49,874 bases of DNA, taken from contig JARLGR010000029.1 in assembly GCA_031292665.1 (NCBI GenBank), forward strand, positions 1 through 49,874, given 5' to 3'. Under the pieces are notes generated by a model. That model did no database searches. It saw only the letters and a program-made list of their open reading frames with translations, and was not told the origin of the DNA. This document shows, in pieces, positions 24,507-34,213 of this stretch. The first letter of the stretch is position 1. The number at the start of each line of letters is the position of its first letter. This DNA comes from Mycobacterium sp. Its GTDB lineage: Bacteria > Actinomycetota > Actinomycetes > Mycobacteriales > Mycobacteriaceae. A program made the position numbers and the translations under genes.

Positions 24507-27404
24507 TCAGACCACCAGATTGACCAGCCGGCCCGGGACCACGATGACCTTGCGCGGGGTAGCGCCCGCCAGGAATCCCTGCACCTTGCCATCCGCCAGT
24601 GCCGCGGCCTTCAGGGTGTCATCGTCGGCGTCGGCTGCCACCACCACGCGTCCGCGCACCTTGCCGTTGACCTGCACCGGGTATTCGACGGTTTCCTCGA
24701 CGAGATAGGCGGCATCGGCCTGCGGGAACGGGCCATGCGCCAACGAGGTGGTGTGGCCGAGCCGCAGCCACAACTCTTCGGCCAGGTGCGGAGCCAGCGG
24801 GGCCAGCATGAGCACCAGCGGCTCGACTGCCGCGCGGGGCATCGCGTCGCGATGCTCTTTGGTGAGGTGGTTGGTGTACTCGATCAGCTTGGCCACCGCG
24901 GTGTTATTACGCAGGGCCGCATAGTCTTCCGAGACCCCGGCGATGGTGCGGTGCAGCACCCGGAGGGTGTCGCCGGCCATCGCCCCGTCGCTGACCCTGG
25001 TTTCCCCGGTGTGCTCGTCGACCACCAGCCGCCACACGCGCTGCAGGAATCGGTGGGCTCCGACGACGTCCTTGGTGGCCCAGGGCCGGGACGCCTCCAG
25101 CGGGCCCATCGACATCTCGTACACCCGCAGCGTGTCCGCGCCGTATTCGTCGCAGATCTCGTCGGGAGATATCGAATTCTTCAGGCTCTTACCGATCTTC
25201 CCGAACTCCTGGAAGACCTCGCTTTCGCCGTCGGGCCCGGGATAGATGAAGCGATCGCCCCGTTCGATGACTTCGTCCGCGGGCACGTATGAGCCGCGCG
25301 AGTCGGTGTAGGCGAAGGCTTGGATATAGCCCTGGTTGATCAGCCTGCGATACGGCTCGCGGGAACTGACATGGCCCAGATCGTAGAGGACCTTGTGCCA
25401 GAACCGCGCATACAGCAGATGCAGCACCGCATGCTCGGCGCCGCCGACGTACAGGTCGACGCCACCCGGATCCTGCGGGCCGTGCTCGGCCGGCCGAGGG
25501 CCCATCCAGTAGGCCTCGTTTTCCTTGGCGCAGAAGCGTTCCGAGTTGTGCGGGTCGGTGTAGCGCAGCTCATACCAGGAGCTGCCCGCCCACTGCGGCA
25601 TCACGTTGGTGTCGCGGGTGTACGGCTTCAAGCCATCGCCCAGATCGAGCTCGACGTGCACCCAGTCGGTCGCCTTGGCCAGCGGTGGTGACGGCTCGCT
25701 GTCGGCGTCGTCGGGGTCGAACAGCACCGGCGAGTAGGCCGGCACGTCGGGCAGCTCGACGGGCAGTGCGGCCTCGTCGAGCGGATGCGGGCGCCCGTCG
25801 TCGTCATAGACGACGGGAAACGGCTCACCCCAGTACCGCTGCCGGGCGAAAAGCCAGTCCCGGAGCTTGAATTCGACGCGCGCCCGGCCGCGGCCATCGG
25901 CCTCCAGGCGGGCGGCGATGGCTTCCTTCGCCGCCGCCACGTTCATTCCGTCCAAATACCCGGAGTTGACCAGCACGCCGTCGCCCGTGTGCGCGACCTC
26001 CGAAACATCGCCTCCGGCAATAACTTCCGCGATCGGCAGACCGAACTCGCGGGCGAAGTCCCAGTCGCGCTGGTCGTGGCCCGGGACGGCCATGATCGCC
26101 CCGGTGCCGTATCCAGCCAACACGTAGTCGGCGACGAAGATCGGCACCGGCGCACCGTTGGCGGGGTTGGTCGCGTAGCCGCCGAGGAAGACACCGGTCT
26201 TCTCCTTGCTTTCCTGGCGCTCGAGATCCGACTTGGTGGCGATCGCGCGGCGGTAGGCGGCGACAGCCTCACCCGGCGTGGATGCACCATACGTCCAGCG
26301 GGGATCGGTCCCGTCCGGCCAGGCGGCGGCGACCAGGCCGTCGACCAGGTCGTGCTCGGGGGCCAGCACCAGGTAGGTGGCACCGAACATGGTGTCGGGC
26401 CGGGTCGTGAACACCTCTATGCCGACCTGCGAGCCATCGGTCCGGGTTGCCGAAAACAGCGCCTGCACGCCGGTGGAACGGCCGATCCAGTTGCGCTGCA
26501 TGGTCTTGACCTGCTCCGGCCAGTCCAGCTCGTCCAGGTCGTCGAGGAGCCGGTCGGAATAGGCGGTGATCCGCATCATCCACTGCCGCAACCGTTTCCG
26601 GAACACCGGGAAATTCCCCCGGTCGCTGCGGCCGTCGGAGGTGACTTCTTCGTTGGCCAGCACCGTGCCCAGCCCGGGGCACCAATTCACCATCGAATCC
26701 GCCCGGTAGACCAGCCGGAAGCTGTCGACCACGTCGGCCCGCTCCACCGCCGCCAGCTGCTGCCAGTCCCTCCCGTTATCCAGAGACCGCGCACCGGATT
26801 CGAATTCGGCGATCAGTTCGGCGATCGGACGGGCCTTCTTGGCGGCGGTGTCGAACCAGGCGTTGTAGATCTGCAGAAAGATCCACTGCGTCCACTTGTA
26901 GAACTCGATGTCGGTGGTGGAGAAGCTGCGCCGACTGTCGTGGCCCAGACCCAGGCGACCCAGCTGCCGCCGGAAATTGACGACGTTGGCCTCGGTCCTG
27001 GTGCGCGGGTGGGTGCCGGTTTGCACCGCGTATTGCTCAGCGGGCAGCCCGAAGGCGTCAAACCCCAACGCGTGCAGCACATTGTGGCCCGTCATGCGGA
27101 AGTAGCGGGCGTACACGTCGGTGGCTATATAGCCCAGCGGGTGCCCGACGTGCAGTCCCTCACCCGACGGGTAGGGGAACATGTCCTGGACGAACAGCTT
27201 GTCGGCAGGGACCGGGGTTCCGTCCGCCGGAGCCAGCGAGCCGACCGGGTTCGGCACATTGAACGTCCCGAGCTTCGCCCAGTTCTCCTGCCAGGTGCTT
27301 TCGATACGGGCCGCGAGCGCCGCGGTGTACCGGTGCGGCGGCGCATCGGAGTCCGTCGTAGCACCGGAGTTGCTCCCGGGTGCGGCGGTCGGGGATTCGG
27401 TCAC
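24507..27404 (-). CDS. leuS: Leucyl-tRNA synthetase
   Basis: This 965-residue class I synthetase charges tRNA-Leu. It contains the HIGH region '[19 protein letters not shown]', the editing (CP1) domain with '[20 protein letters not shown]' and '[19 protein letters not shown]', the leucine-specific '[19 protein letters not shown]', and KMSKS as '[16 protein letters not shown]'. The C-terminal domain ends 'GRLVNLVV'. The frame is open 23 codons further, but GTG 27404 is preferred: homology ('TESPTA') starts there and a TACCCT hexamer lies 6 nt upstream, indicating a leaderless mRNA. A tRNA-Leu(CAG) gene is elsewhere in this window. Confidence 0.98.
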   Translation of the reverse strand: MTESPTAAPGSNSGATTDSDAPPHRYTAALAARIESTWQENWAKLGTFNVPNPVGSLAPADGTPVPADKLFVQDMFPYPSGEGLHVGHPLGYIATDVYARYFRMTGHNVLHALGFDAFGLPAEQYAVQTGTHPRTRTEANVVNFRRQLGRLGLGHDSRRSFSTTDIEFYKWTQWIFLQIYNAWFDTAAKKARPIAELIAEFESGARSLDNGRDWQQLAAVERADVVDSFRLVYRADSMVNWCPGLGTVLANEEVTSDGRSDRGNFPVFRKRLRQWMMRITAYSDRLLDDLDELDWPEQVKTMQRNWIGRSTGVQALFSATRTDGSQVGIEVFTTRPDTMFGATYLVLAPEHDLVDGLVAAAWPDGTDPRWTYGASTPGEAVAAYRRAIATKSDLERQESKEKTGVFLGGYATNPANGAPVPIFVADYVLAGYGTGAIMAVPGHDQRDWDFAREFGLPIAEVIAGGDVSEVAHTGDGVLVNSGYLDGMNVAAAKEAIAARLEADGRGRARVEFKLRDWLFARQRYWGEPFPVVYDDDGRPHPLDEAALPVELPDVPAYSPVLFDPDDADSEPSPPLAKATDWVHVELDLGDGLKPYTRDTNVMPQWAGSSWYELRYTDPHNSERFCAKENEAYWMGPRPAEHGPQDPGGVDLYVGGAEHAVLHLLYARFWHKVLYDLGHVSSREPYRRLINQGYIQAFAYTDSRGSYVPADEVIERGDRFIYPGPDGESEVFQEFGKIGKSLKNSISPDEICDEYGADTLRVYEMSMGPLEASRPWATKDVVGAHRFLQRVWRLVVDEHTGETRVSDGAMAGDTLRVLHRTIAGVSEDYAALRNNTAVAKLIEYTNHLTKEHRDAMPRAAVEPLVLMLAPLAPHLAEELWLRLGHTTSLAHGPFPQADAAYLVEETVEYPVQVNGKVRGRVVVAADADDDTLKAAALADGKVQGFLAGATPRKVIVVPGRLVNLVV

Positions 27405-27410
27405 CCGAAC

Positions 27411-27416
27411 AGGGTA
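27411..27416 (-). promoter_or_regulatory. -10 element TACCCT, leaderless start of leuS
   Basis: TACCCT on the minus strand ends 6 nt before the leuS GTG at 27404. Confidence 0.55.
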
Positions 27417-27519
27417 TAAGGGCCGACACGGCGGGCCGGCCGGCCACAGGTTGGTATCGGTTCCGTTGCGCACCGATCAGAGGTTCATCCCAGCTCGATT
27501 TCGGGCCTGTTCACCGCCA

Positions 27520-27550
27520 TTGACCTCTGGTTACAGTCGGCCTCTATACG
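27520..27550 (+). promoter_or_regulatory. SigA-type promoter of the Mtc28-like gene
   Basis: TTGACC (27520-27525) and TCTATA (27543-27548) are 17 bp apart. The gene start at 27590 has a GGAAGGA ribosome site. Confidence 0.55.
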
Positions 27551-27589
27551 ACCGGGTGCTGTCCACAGCCATTGGAAGGACCGACGCAA

Positions 27590-28645
27590 ATGATTGAGAT
27601 CGCCCGTAGCTTGCGGGTCCTCGCAGGAGGTCTCGCCGCCGGCGCCATCGGGGTCACTGTGCTTGCGGGCGCGACCGCATCGGCCGATCCCGTGTTTCCC
27701 GCACCTCCCCCCGGTGTCCCCTCCCCGATCCAGGCGCCGGTGAACGCGGTGGCCGTCCCCGGACAAGCTCCCAACAGGTTCCTCGCCGCCCCGCCCGCGT
27801 CGAATCCGTTCGCGCCACCTGTCCTCGCCACCGCCCCGGGTGCCGCGGGAGCCGCCGCGGCTCCGCCGGCGGCGCCGATGCCTCCGGCGGTGACCCCGGC
27901 GGTTTCCGGCACGCTCCGCGAATACCTGCAGTCGAAGGGCGTCAAGCTCGAAGCGCAGAAGCCGCAGGGCTTCAACGCGCTCGACATCACGCTGCCCGTG
28001 CCCCCTCGGTGGACCCAGGTGCCCGATCCGAACGTGCCCGACGCGTTCGCGGTCACCGCCGATCGGCAAGGCAGCAGCATCTACAACTCGAACGCCCAGG
28101 TGGTGGTCTACAAGCTGGTCGGTAGCTTCGATCCCAAGGACGCCATCACGCACGGCTACGTCGACAGCGAGAAACTGCCCGCCTGGCAGACCACCAACGC
28201 CTCGATGGCAGACTTCGGCGGCTTCCCCTCATCGGTCATCGAGGGCACCTACCGCGACGGCGACATGACGCTGAACACCTCGCGCCGCAACGTCATCGCC
28301 ACGTCCGGGCGGGACAAGTACCTGGTGTCGTTGTCGGTGACCACCGACCGCGCCGTCGCGGTCGCCGACGGCCCGGCCACGGACGCGATCATCAACGGCT
28401 TCCGGGTGACCGCACCCGGTGCCGCCGCCCCCGCGCCCGCCCGTACACCCAGCACGGCCCCCGTCGCGCCGCCCTCCCAGACACCGGCCGGGGCGCCGGT
28501 CATGCAGGCACCCGCTGCGGCCCCGGCGGGGCTCCCCGCGCAGGCGGCGCTGCCCAACCAGCCGATCGCGCAACCCGCACCGAACCTCTTGGCGATGGTG
28601 CCCGGGCTGCCGCCGCTGCCGAACTTTTCGTTTCTGCAGCACTGA
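27590..28645 (+). CDS. Secreted proline-rich protein, Mtc28-like (Rv0040c-like)
   Basis: This is a 351-residue secreted antigen-type protein. The signal peptide is about residues 1-32 ('[20 protein letters not shown]', cleavage after 'ASA'), followed by a Pro/Ala-rich stretch to about 105. A folded LpqN/LpqT-type domain runs about 108-280 ('[19 protein letters not shown]', '[19 protein letters not shown]', '[20 protein letters not shown]'), then a second Pro/Ala-rich tail. ATG 27590 is preferred to the upstream ATG 27572, which sits inside the RBS. It is known as a proline-rich 28-kDa antigen in M. tuberculosis; function unknown. It is divergent from leuS. Confidence 0.9.
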   Translation: MIEIARSLRVLAGGLAAGAIGVTVLAGATASADPVFPAPPPGVPSPIQAPVNAVAVPGQAPNRFLAAPPASNPFAPPVLATAPGAAGAAAAPPAAPMPPAVTPAVSGTLREYLQSKGVKLEAQKPQGFNALDITLPVPPRWTQVPDPNVPDAFAVTADRQGSSIYNSNAQVVVYKLVGSFDPKDAITHGYVDSEKLPAWQTTNASMADFGGFPSSVIEGTYRDGDMTLNTSRRNVIATSGRDKYLVSLSVTTDRAVAVADGPATDAIINGFRVTAPGAAAPAPARTPSTAPVAPPSQTPAGAPVMQAPAAAPAGLPAQAALPNQPIAQPAPNLLAMVPGLPPLPNFSFLQH

Positions 28646-28701
28646 GCGGACATAAGCCGAAACCGGCCGGAGCCAGGCGAGCGGATCCCAGTCCCGCCTC
28701 G

Positions 28702-28707
28702 TATTGT
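28702..28707 (+). promoter_or_regulatory. -10 element TATTGT, leaderless start of the small membrane protein gene
   Basis: TATTGT is followed by 6 nt and then the ATG at 28714. Confidence 0.5.
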
Positions 28708-28713
28708 GAGCCC

Positions 28714-29055
28714 ATGCTGATTGCGGGCGTGCTGTGCATGTGTGCCGCGGTGGCCTCGGCCGGGTTTGGGACGTGGTCGCTTTCACACAACCAGGCTGCC
28801 GGCACCACTCAGCTGGCGCTGCGTGCCATGGCGCCGACGCAGTTCGCTGCCGCGGTGATGCTGGCCGCGGGCGGCGCCGTGGCGCTCGCGGCGTCTCCTC
28901 AGACGGCTCTGGTGGTGCTGATCGTCTGCGTCGCCGGTGCGTTGGGCACGCTGGCCGCCGGTTCGTACCAGAGCGCGCGCTTCGCGGTGCGCCAGGAAGC
29001 GGCGGCCTCCGGCTGCGGTGGACACTGCGCGGCGTGCACGCTCTCCTGCGGCTGA
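28714..29055 (+). CDS. Small membrane protein with Cys-rich C-terminus (Rv0039c-like)
   Basis: This 113-residue protein has about three hydrophobic segments: 'LIAGVLCMCAAVASAGFGTW', 'FAAAVMLAAGGAVALAA' and 'ALVVLIVCVAGALGTLAAG'. Its C-terminal tail 'GCGGHCAACTLSCG' holds four Cys in CxxxC/CxxC-like spacing and one His, suggesting metal binding or disulfides. It corresponds in position and size to Rv0039c. No function is known. The start is supported by a leaderless -10. It is convergent with the AlgH-like gene; a repeated stem-loop lies between the stops. Confidence 0.82.
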   Translation: MLIAGVLCMCAAVASAGFGTWSLSHNQAAGTTQLALRAMAPTQFAAAVMLAAGGAVALAASPQTALVVLIVCVAGALGTLAAGSYQSARFAVRQEAAASGCGGHCAACTLSCG

Positions 29056-29081
29056 GGTCCCGCCCAGGGACCCCTCGTCCT

Positions 29082-29106
29082 GATGGTGGCGGCCCGCTAC
29101 TAGTTC
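29082..29106. repeat. Repeated intergenic stem-loop, copy 2
   Basis: It matches 20586-20610 at 23 of 25 positions. The stem GTGGCG-GCC-CGCTAC keeps pairing with one G-U wobble. The unit lies between two convergent genes and contributes the stop codon of the AlgH-like gene (29100-29102), so it could terminate transcription from both sides. Confidence 0.65.
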
Positions 29107-29705
29107 CGGCTGACGTCGATCGGGTGAGTCGCCAGCAAGGAAAGCGGCAGCGGCTGGCGGCGCAGCACATGCCCCCACAGGTCGGCCTTCGGCCCCACCA
29201 GAACGTCAGACGGCAACGCCGACAGAACAATCCAGTCGTCGCGCTCGATCTCGCCTTCCAGCTGCCCGATGGTCCAGCCGGAGTATCCCGCGAAGACCCG
29301 CACGCCCTCGACCAGCGGTGCGATGGCGTCGGGGTCGGCGTCCAGATCCACCATCACCACTCGGCCGGCCACATGCCGCAGGCCGGGCACGCCCTGGGGA
29401 TCGGCGCCGACGCGCAGGGTGGCCAGGCACAGTGCCGCGTCCCGCTTCACCGGCCCACCGATGAACATCGTTTTCGGCTTGGCCGTCAGCTTGGCCCACT
29501 GCGGTAACACGTTGTAGACCGCCATCTCGCTGGCCCGGTTCAGCACGACACCCAACGTGCCGCCGTCGTTGTGCTCCACGATGTAGATGACGCTGCGCCG
29601 AAACGTCGGTTCGAGCAGATCGGTGTTGGCTAGCAGCAACGTACCCGCACGAACCCGCTGCGCGGCGGGTGCGACATAGTCCTCTGGATCCTCCGGCGGC
29701 GGCAC
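29100..29705 (-). CDS. UPF0301/AlgH-like protein (Rv0038-like)
   Basis: This 201-residue protein of the YqgE/AlgH family shows '[20 protein letters not shown]', '[19 protein letters not shown]', '[19 protein letters not shown]', '[19 protein letters not shown]' and '[20 protein letters not shown]'. All family blocks are present. The biochemical role is not established; AlgH was first named as an alginate regulator in Pseudomonas. GTG 29705 is chosen by family alignment; an in-frame GTG at 29735 is possible. It is divergent from the MFS transporter gene. Confidence 0.9.
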   Translation of the reverse strand: MPPPEDPEDYVAPAAQRVRAGTLLLANTDLLEPTFRRSVIYIVEHNDGGTLGVVLNRASEMAVYNVLPQWAKLTAKPKTMFIGGPVKRDAALCLATLRVGADPQGVPGLRHVAGRVVMVDLDADPDAIAPLVEGVRVFAGYSGWTIGQLEGEIERDDWIVLSALPSDVLVGPKADLWGHVLRRQPLPLSLLATHPIDVSRN

Positions 29706-29842
29706 TCGACCATCATCGCACCTCCGCCCCGTCACCCGGGTTAATCGAGCGCGGGCGATGGATATTTGTACTGTTGGTGGAGCGGCGTCGAACTCAGCCC
29801 GTGGGGCCGGCGGGCCAACCCCAATTCGTGGAAGTCGGTTCT

Positions 29843-31141
29843 GTGATTCCTACCCGGATGCACTCGGGCGCACACGTCGACCTTTGGCGGTCGGTGCGCG
29901 GTTTGCCGGATTTCTGGCGACTGCTGCAGCTGCGGATGGCGAGTCAATTCGGTGACGGTCTCTTTCAGGCCGCACTGGCGGGGGCGCTGCTGTTCAACCC
30001 GGATCGCGCCGCCGATCCGATGGCCATTGCCCGGGCGTTCACCGTGCTGTTTCTGCCGTACTCGCTGCTGGGGCCGTTCGCCGGCGCGCTGATGGACCGT
30101 TGGGATCGACGGCTGGTGATCGTGGGTGCCAACGTAGGGCGCCTGATTCTCATCGCCACGATCGGCACGATCCTCGCCGTCCGCGCCGGCGACGTACTGC
30201 TGCTGTTGGCGGCGCTGGTGGCCAACGGCTTGTCACGGTTCGTCGCGTCCGGGCTTTCGGCGGCGCTGCCGCACGTGGTGCCGCGCGAACAGGTGGTGAC
30301 GATGAATTCTGTGGCCACCGCGGTGGGCGCCTTCGCGGCTTTCCTGGGCGCGAACTTCATGCTGTTGCCGCGCTTCCTCGTGGGTGCCGGCGACGAAGGC
30401 GCCTCGGCGATCATTTTCATCGTCGCCATCCCGGTGTCCATCGCCTTGCTGCTGTCGTTGCGGTTCGGCCCGCGCGTGCTGGGACCGGACGACACCAAGC
30501 GCGCGATCCACGGGCCGGCCGTCTACGCCGTGGTCACCGGCTGGCTGCACGGCCTGCGTACGGTGGCGCAGCGCCCGACGGTCGCTGCCACCCTGTCGGG
30601 CCTGGCCGCGCACCGGATGGTGGTCGGGATCAACTCGCTGCTGATGTTGTTACTGGTCCACCACCTGGCCTCTACCGCGGCCGGAGGTCTGGGTACCGCC
30701 TTGTTGTTCTTCGGCGTTGCGGGCATAGGGGCGTTCCTGGCCAACGTGCTGACGCCGTCGGCGATACGTCGCTGGGGGCGTTATGCCACGGCCAATGGCG
30801 CGTTGACCGCGGCCGCCGTCTTCCAGCTCCCGGCCGCCACGCTGCTGATTCCGGTGATGGTGGTGTCCAGCTTTTTGATCGGCGTGGCCGGCCAGGTGGT
30901 CAAGCTATGCGCCGACTCGGCGATGCAGATGGACGTCGACGACGCCCTCCGCGGGCACGTGTTCGCGGTCCAGGACGCGGTGTTTTGGGTTGCGTTCATC
31001 GTCGCGATCACGGTGTCTGCCACCCTGATTCCCGACGACGGGCATGCGCCGGCGTTCGTGCTGTTCGGGTCGTTGCTCTACCTGGTGGGGCTGGCCTTAC
31101 ACAGCATCATCGGCCGCCGCGGCGAGCCGGCGAACGGTTAA
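29843..31141 (+). CDS. MFS transporter (Rv0037c-like)
   Basis: This is a 432-residue 12-TM major-facilitator protein. The A-motif loop after TM2 is '[17 protein letters not shown]', and TM segments are visible throughout ('[20 protein letters not shown]', '[20 protein letters not shown]', '[20 protein letters not shown]', '[19 protein letters not shown]'). Substrate unknown; drug efflux or lipid export are possible for this family. Start GTG 29843 is supported by GGAAG 8 nt upstream; GTG 29828 and ATG 29858 are alternatives. A possible -10, TACTGT, is at 29769-29774. The next gene starts about 40 bp after its stop. Confidence 0.87.
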   Translation: MIPTRMHSGAHVDLWRSVRGLPDFWRLLQLRMASQFGDGLFQAALAGALLFNPDRAADPMAIARAFTVLFLPYSLLGPFAGALMDRWDRRLVIVGANVGRLILIATIGTILAVRAGDVLLLLAALVANGLSRFVASGLSAALPHVVPREQVVTMNSVATAVGAFAAFLGANFMLLPRFLVGAGDEGASAIIFIVAIPVSIALLLSLRFGPRVLGPDDTKRAIHGPAVYAVVTGWLHGLRTVAQRPTVAATLSGLAAHRMVVGINSLLMLLLVHHLASTAAGGLGTALLFFGVAGIGAFLANVLTPSAIRRWGRYATANGALTAAAVFQLPAATLLIPVMVVSSFLIGVAGQVVKLCADSAMQMDVDDALRGHVFAVQDAVFWVAFIVAITVSATLIPDDGHAPAFVLFGSLLYLVGLALHSIIGRRGEPANG

Positions 31142-31182
31142 GGTACAGACGTAATTTTCCCGACGATTTGTCGGAGGCGATG

Positions 31183-31956
31183 ATGGCAGGTCCCGGGCCG
31201 ATCGTCGCCGACCTGCGTGCCGAAAGCGACGACCTCGATGCGCTGGTCGCTCCGCTTCCGGCGCACCGCTGGGCCGATCCGACGCCCGCGCCGGGCTGGA
31301 CCATCGCCCACCAGATCGGGCACCTGTTGTGGACCGACCGGGTTGCGCTGACCGCGGTCACCGACGAAGCGGGGTTCGTCGAGGCGTTGCAGGCCGCCGC
31401 GGCCGATCCGGCCGGTTTCGTCGACGCGGGCGCCGAGGACTTGGCGGCCCTACCGCCGGCCGAGTTGCTCGCCGACTGGCGGGCCACCCGCGGGCGGTTG
31501 CACGAGGCGCTGCTGAGCGTCGCCGACGGCCGGAAGCTGCCGTGGTTCGGGCCGCCGATGAGTGCGGCGTCGATGGCGACCGCGCGGTTGATGGAGACGT
31601 GGGCGCACGGTCTTGATGTCGCCGACGCGCTCGGCGTCAAACGGCCGACCACCGAGCGCCTGCGTTCGATCGCGCACCTGGGGGTGCGCACCCGCGATTA
31701 CGCGTTCTCCGTCAACAATCTGGCTGCCCCGGCCGAAGCGTTCCTGGTCGAGCTGCGCGGACCGGGCGGCGACGTCTGGTCCTGGGGACCACCAGACGCC
31801 GCGCAGCGCGTCACGGGCTCAGCCGAGGACTTCTGCTTCCTCGTCACCCAGCGGCGCCCGTTGAGCAGCCTGGACATCACGGCGCACGGCGCGGATGCGC
31901 AGCGTTGGCTGGGGATCGCGCAAGCCTTCGCTGGACCTCCCGGCCCTGGTCGATGA
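31183..31956 (+). CDS. DinB-fold (mycothiol-dependent enzyme-like, TIGR03084-type) protein (Rv0036c-like)
   Basis: This 257-residue protein has an N-terminal four-helix DinB/MDMPI-like domain: '[19 protein letters not shown]', '[20 protein letters not shown]' with the first metal His, and '[19 protein letters not shown]' with a second His. The three-His site fits a divalent metal. The C-terminal part ('[19 protein letters not shown]') resembles the sterol-carrier-like domain of mycothiol-dependent isomerases. Reaction unknown. ATG 31183 is chosen from the CGGAGG spacing; ATG 31180 is also possible. It is convergent with the DUF2710-like gene, 14 bp away. Confidence 0.87.
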   Translation: MAGPGPIVADLRAESDDLDALVAPLPAHRWADPTPAPGWTIAHQIGHLLWTDRVALTAVTDEAGFVEALQAAAADPAGFVDAGAEDLAALPPAELLADWRATRGRLHEALLSVADGRKLPWFGPPMSAASMATARLMETWAHGLDVADALGVKRPTTERLRSIAHLGVRTRDYAFSVNNLAAPAEAFLVELRGPGGDVWSWGPPDAAQRVTGSAEDFCFLVTQRRPLSSLDITAHGADAQRWLGIAQAFAGPPGPGR

Positions 31957-31970
31957 GCGCGCGAACCGTC

Positions 31971-32324
31971 TCAATGCAGGGGACCGCCGTACGTCGCCCT
32001 GTTGTCAGCCTCGACCTCTTCCCGCAGCGCGGTAATCGCAAGGTTCAACCGGTCGGCCAACTCGCCGTGCGCATAGCCGGTCATGACGCCGGGGTGCAGA
32101 ACCAACCTGAGCAACCTGCCGTCGGAATTGGCCACGGCGTGCACGTCTCCGAGGTCAACGCTGTAGGTGACGGCCTCGGCTTGCGCGACAAGGGCTTCCC
32201 ACTTATCGGCCGCATGGCTGAGTTCCCGGAGAACCGATTCGACAAGATCCTTGTCGCTCAGATTCGCCCGACTCCCCGACCCCGCCACGACGCAAGTATC
32301 ATCCGCCCCTCCGACCAGCGTCAA
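31971..32324 (-). CDS. DUF2710/YbaB-like protein (Rv0030-like)
   Basis: This small protein is 117 residues from TTG 32324, or about 105 from GTG 32288; neither has a clear RBS. The helix 'LSDKDLVESVLRELSHAADKW', strands 'VTYSVDLGDVHAVANSDGRL' and the final helix 'LADRLNLAITALREEVEAD' match the YbaB/EbfC-like alpha-beta-alpha layout seen in mycobacterial DUF2710 and in proteins associated with type VII secretion. It lies 39 bp downstream of the large acidic protein gene, same strand. Function unknown. The start is the least certain part. Confidence 0.78.
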   Translation of the reverse strand: MTLVGGADDTCVVAGSGSRANLSDKDLVESVLRELSHAADKWEALVAQAEAVTYSVDLGDVHAVANSDGRLLRLVLHPGVMTGYAHGELADRLNLAITALREEVEADNRATYGGPLH

Positions 32325-32363
32325 TTCAAATTGCGGCGCAGCGTTGGGGTGATCGGGGCGGCC

Positions 32364-33662
32364 CTACGACGACGGCGGCGCGGCGAGTTCCCGAAACCAG
32401 GCGAGGTGATAGTTCGCCGATACGGAATCCCCGATCACGAACGCTTCGGCGGCGGCCAACAGCAGGCAGTTGAGCAGAAGCGCGGAGTCGACGTTCGGGT
32501 ACTGGATCAACAACTGGTAGCGCGCGGTATCGACATGTACCCGCAGGACGTCGACTTCTTGGTCGACGATGCGGATCCCTGCCGCGGCGGCGCTGGCCAT
32601 CGCGTGCACCATCCGCGGTAGTCCGTCGCGCCCGTGCGTCGCCGCGCTCAGCGAGCCTCCCAGATCGTCAATTGTCGGCAGCTCGCGCGGGTGCGGTGAC
32701 GACTTCGTCGTCGCGATGTCAGCCGATCGGCGCAGCGAACCGCCCGGCGCGTACGTCACGGCACGCGTTGATTCGCCGATCAGCGCCGACACCTTGCCGC
32801 TGCGCCGTGCGGGTGCCAACAGCCGCACCCCTGCCGGAAGCGCGATGCCGGGCGGGATCCAACCGTGCGCCAGGTCGGTGACCACCACCGTCGTGCCGTC
32901 CGGGTAATCCGCGACCGCCCAATGCAGCCGCGATTCTTGCCGCACCACAAACTCGAGGAGCCGGTGGAGCCGATCGATGTCGGATTCGGCGCCGGCGGTG
33001 GCGTTCCGCGTTGGTGGCGCGGGCACGGCGGCGCCATCGTCAGCCCGATGGCGAGCGACCGCCTCGGGCTCGTCCCTGGCGCCTACCGGACCAGGCTCCA
33101 CCTCCGTGAGGGCGGGTATGACCTGCGTGTCGTCGATGCATGGGGTGGTAACGGCGACGCGTGGGTCCTCGTCCTCACCCGCTACCGGCTCCGCGTGGTG
33201 GCGACCGCGCTCCGCCTCCCTGACGACGGGTATGACCTGCGTCATGCCCAGGTCCGTCTCGATGGCAGCTTCGGCAACCCCCGCGCCCGGACGGTGGGTG
33301 CTCGCCTCGGCCTTCAAGGTTTGCAGTTGACGAATCGTCGACTCGACTCGTCGCACGGCGCGGGCGCGGGCTTCGTCAATGATTCGCGCCTCGTCTGCCT
33401 GACGCGCGAGATCGGGTAGTCCCGCCCGCTTGATGAGTTTCAGCTCGTCGTTGGCGCTTCTGGCAATCCGGTCCAGATCGGCTCTGAGATACTCTGCGAG
33501 CGTGGCGGTTTCGGCGTCGGTCGTCGCCAGCTCGGCGGGCCAGAGCCCACCCGTGACCCACGGGGTGCAGTCAATGGGAGAGCTGAAGGCAGGCACGGCC
33601 AGCGATTCCCGGGTAGCTCTCCGGAGGCGCTGGCGCGCCGTTATCCGACCGAAGATCGCCAC
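32364..33662 (-). CDS. Large protein with duplicated TQVIP motif (Rv0029-like, DUF5631/DUF5632 type)
   Basis: This 432-residue protein has three parts. An N-terminal helical region of about 110 residues includes 'FGRITARQRLRRATRESLA' and a coiled-coil-like 'RAVRRVESTIRQLQTLKAEA'. A low-complexity acidic middle (about 115-230) contains two copies of TQVIP. A conserved C-terminal domain follows ('LLEFVVRQESRLHWAVADYP', 'AHGWIPPGIALPAGVRLLAP', 'NCLLLAAAEAFVIGDSVSAN'). GTG 33662 is supported by TAGTCT 6 nt upstream (leaderless). It resembles T7SS-associated mycobacterial proteins of unknown function. The TQVI motifs suit phospho-Thr/FHA recognition, which is speculative. Confidence 0.8.
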   Translation of the reverse strand: MAIFGRITARQRLRRATRESLAVPAFSSPIDCTPWVTGGLWPAELATTDAETATLAEYLRADLDRIARSANDELKLIKRAGLPDLARQADEARIIDEARARAVRRVESTIRQLQTLKAEASTHRPGAGVAEAAIETDLGMTQVIPVVREAERGRHHAEPVAGEDEDPRVAVTTPCIDDTQVIPALTEVEPGPVGARDEPEAVARHRADDGAAVPAPPTRNATAGAESDIDRLHRLLEFVVRQESRLHWAVADYPDGTTVVVTDLAHGWIPPGIALPAGVRLLAPARRSGKVSALIGESTRAVTYAPGGSLRRSADIATTKSSPHPRELPTIDDLGGSLSAATHGRDGLPRMVHAMASAAAAGIRIVDQEVDVLRVHVDTARYQLLIQYPNVDSALLLNCLLLAAAEAFVIGDSVSANYHLAWFRELAAPPSS

Positions 33663-33668
33663 CGGCCA

Positions 33669-33674
33669 AGACTA
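33669..33674 (-). promoter_or_regulatory. -10 element TAGTCT, leaderless start of the Rv0029-like gene
   Basis: TAGTCT on the minus strand ends 6 nt before the GTG at 33662. It is the minus half of an 81-bp divergent promoter region. Confidence 0.55.
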
Positions 33675-33731
33675 CCGGCACACCCTGGTGCTCTATCCAG
33701 TCACTGAATTGTGCAGCTGCGACGGCCTGGG

Positions 33732-33737
33732 TAGCGT
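33732..33737 (+). promoter_or_regulatory. -10 element TAGCGT, leaderless start of the 47-residue ORF
   Basis: TAGCGT is followed by 6 nt and then the ATG at 33744. It is the plus half of the divergent region. Confidence 0.5.
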
Positions 33738-33743
33738 GATGCC

Positions 33744-33887
33744 ATGGCTGATTCTGCGCTGCAGCAGCAACTCGACGAAGTGCGCGCCCTACTCGCGCGC
33801 GCACGAGAGTTGTTCGGCCCCAACCCCGTCGAGCCGCCGACCGATATCGCGCCCGATCCGGACGCGGCCAGGACCTGGCTGCTGTAG
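33744..33887 (+). CDS. Small 47-residue acidic helical protein, unlisted
   Basis: This short complete frame reads 'MADSALQQQLDEVRALLARA', then 'RELFGPNPVEPPTDIAPDPD', ending 'AARTWLL'. It has an amphipathic N-terminal helix, a Pro-rich acidic linker and a hydrophobic end, with GC-rich third positions typical of real genes here. A TAGCGT hexamer 6 nt before the ATG suggests a leaderless transcript. It is the only plus-strand gene inside an otherwise minus-strand locus, divergent from the Rv0029-like gene and convergent with the DUF2694-like gene. Function unknown; by context it belongs with the surrounding T7SS-like genes. Confidence 0.65.
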   Translation: MADSALQQQLDEVRALLARARELFGPNPVEPPTDIAPDPDAARTWLL

Positions 33888-33907
33888 CCGGTCGGCCGCC
33901 TTCCTGC

Positions 33908-34213
33908 CTAATCCGCGCGGCGGCGCAATTTGTGCGCCAGCAACTTTTCGATCGCCGCATCGAGGTCCTGCGGAGTCGGGACCTGCGCGGAAGGCGTGTG
34001 TCCCGCGGCCACGATCTCGTCGCGGACTTCCAGCAACGCTTTGAGGCACGACACGTCGGCGGTCAACACGATGCCCCGCGCCAGGGTCTCGGCGTCGGTC
34101 TCCATCGCCTCTTCGGTCAGCGCGACACTGTGCATGTAGCCGCCGCGGCAGGAGCGGACAAGGATCTGCCCGCTCGGATGAACGGTGTCGAAAGCAGGAT
34201 TGGGGTCGGTCAT
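33908..34213 (-). CDS. DUF2694-like protein (Rv0028-like)
   Basis: This 101-residue protein reads 'FDTVHPSGQILVRSCRGGYM', 'HSVALTEEAMETDAETLARG', 'IVLTADVSCLKALLEVRDEI', ending 'LLAHKLRRRAD'. The pattern matches the mycobacterial DUF2694 family, members of which occur beside ESX genes; function unknown. The ATG overlaps the stop of the EspC-like gene (ATGA), so the two products are probably made in a fixed ratio. No signal peptide. Confidence 0.82.
   Translation of the reverse strand: MTDPNPAFDTVHPSGQILVRSCRGGYMHSVALTEEAMETDAETLARGIVLTADVSCLKALLEVRDEIVAAGHTPSAQVPTPQDLDAAIEKLLAHKLRRRAD

Noticed and set aside
25785..27419. 544-codon plus-strand frame opposite leuS
   Set aside because: Antisense shadow of leuS.
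30100..31182. 5' half of a 618-codon plus-strand frame overlapping the MFS gene
   Set aside because: Only the part after 31183 resembles a protein family; the upstream part is an out-of-frame reading of the transporter gene.
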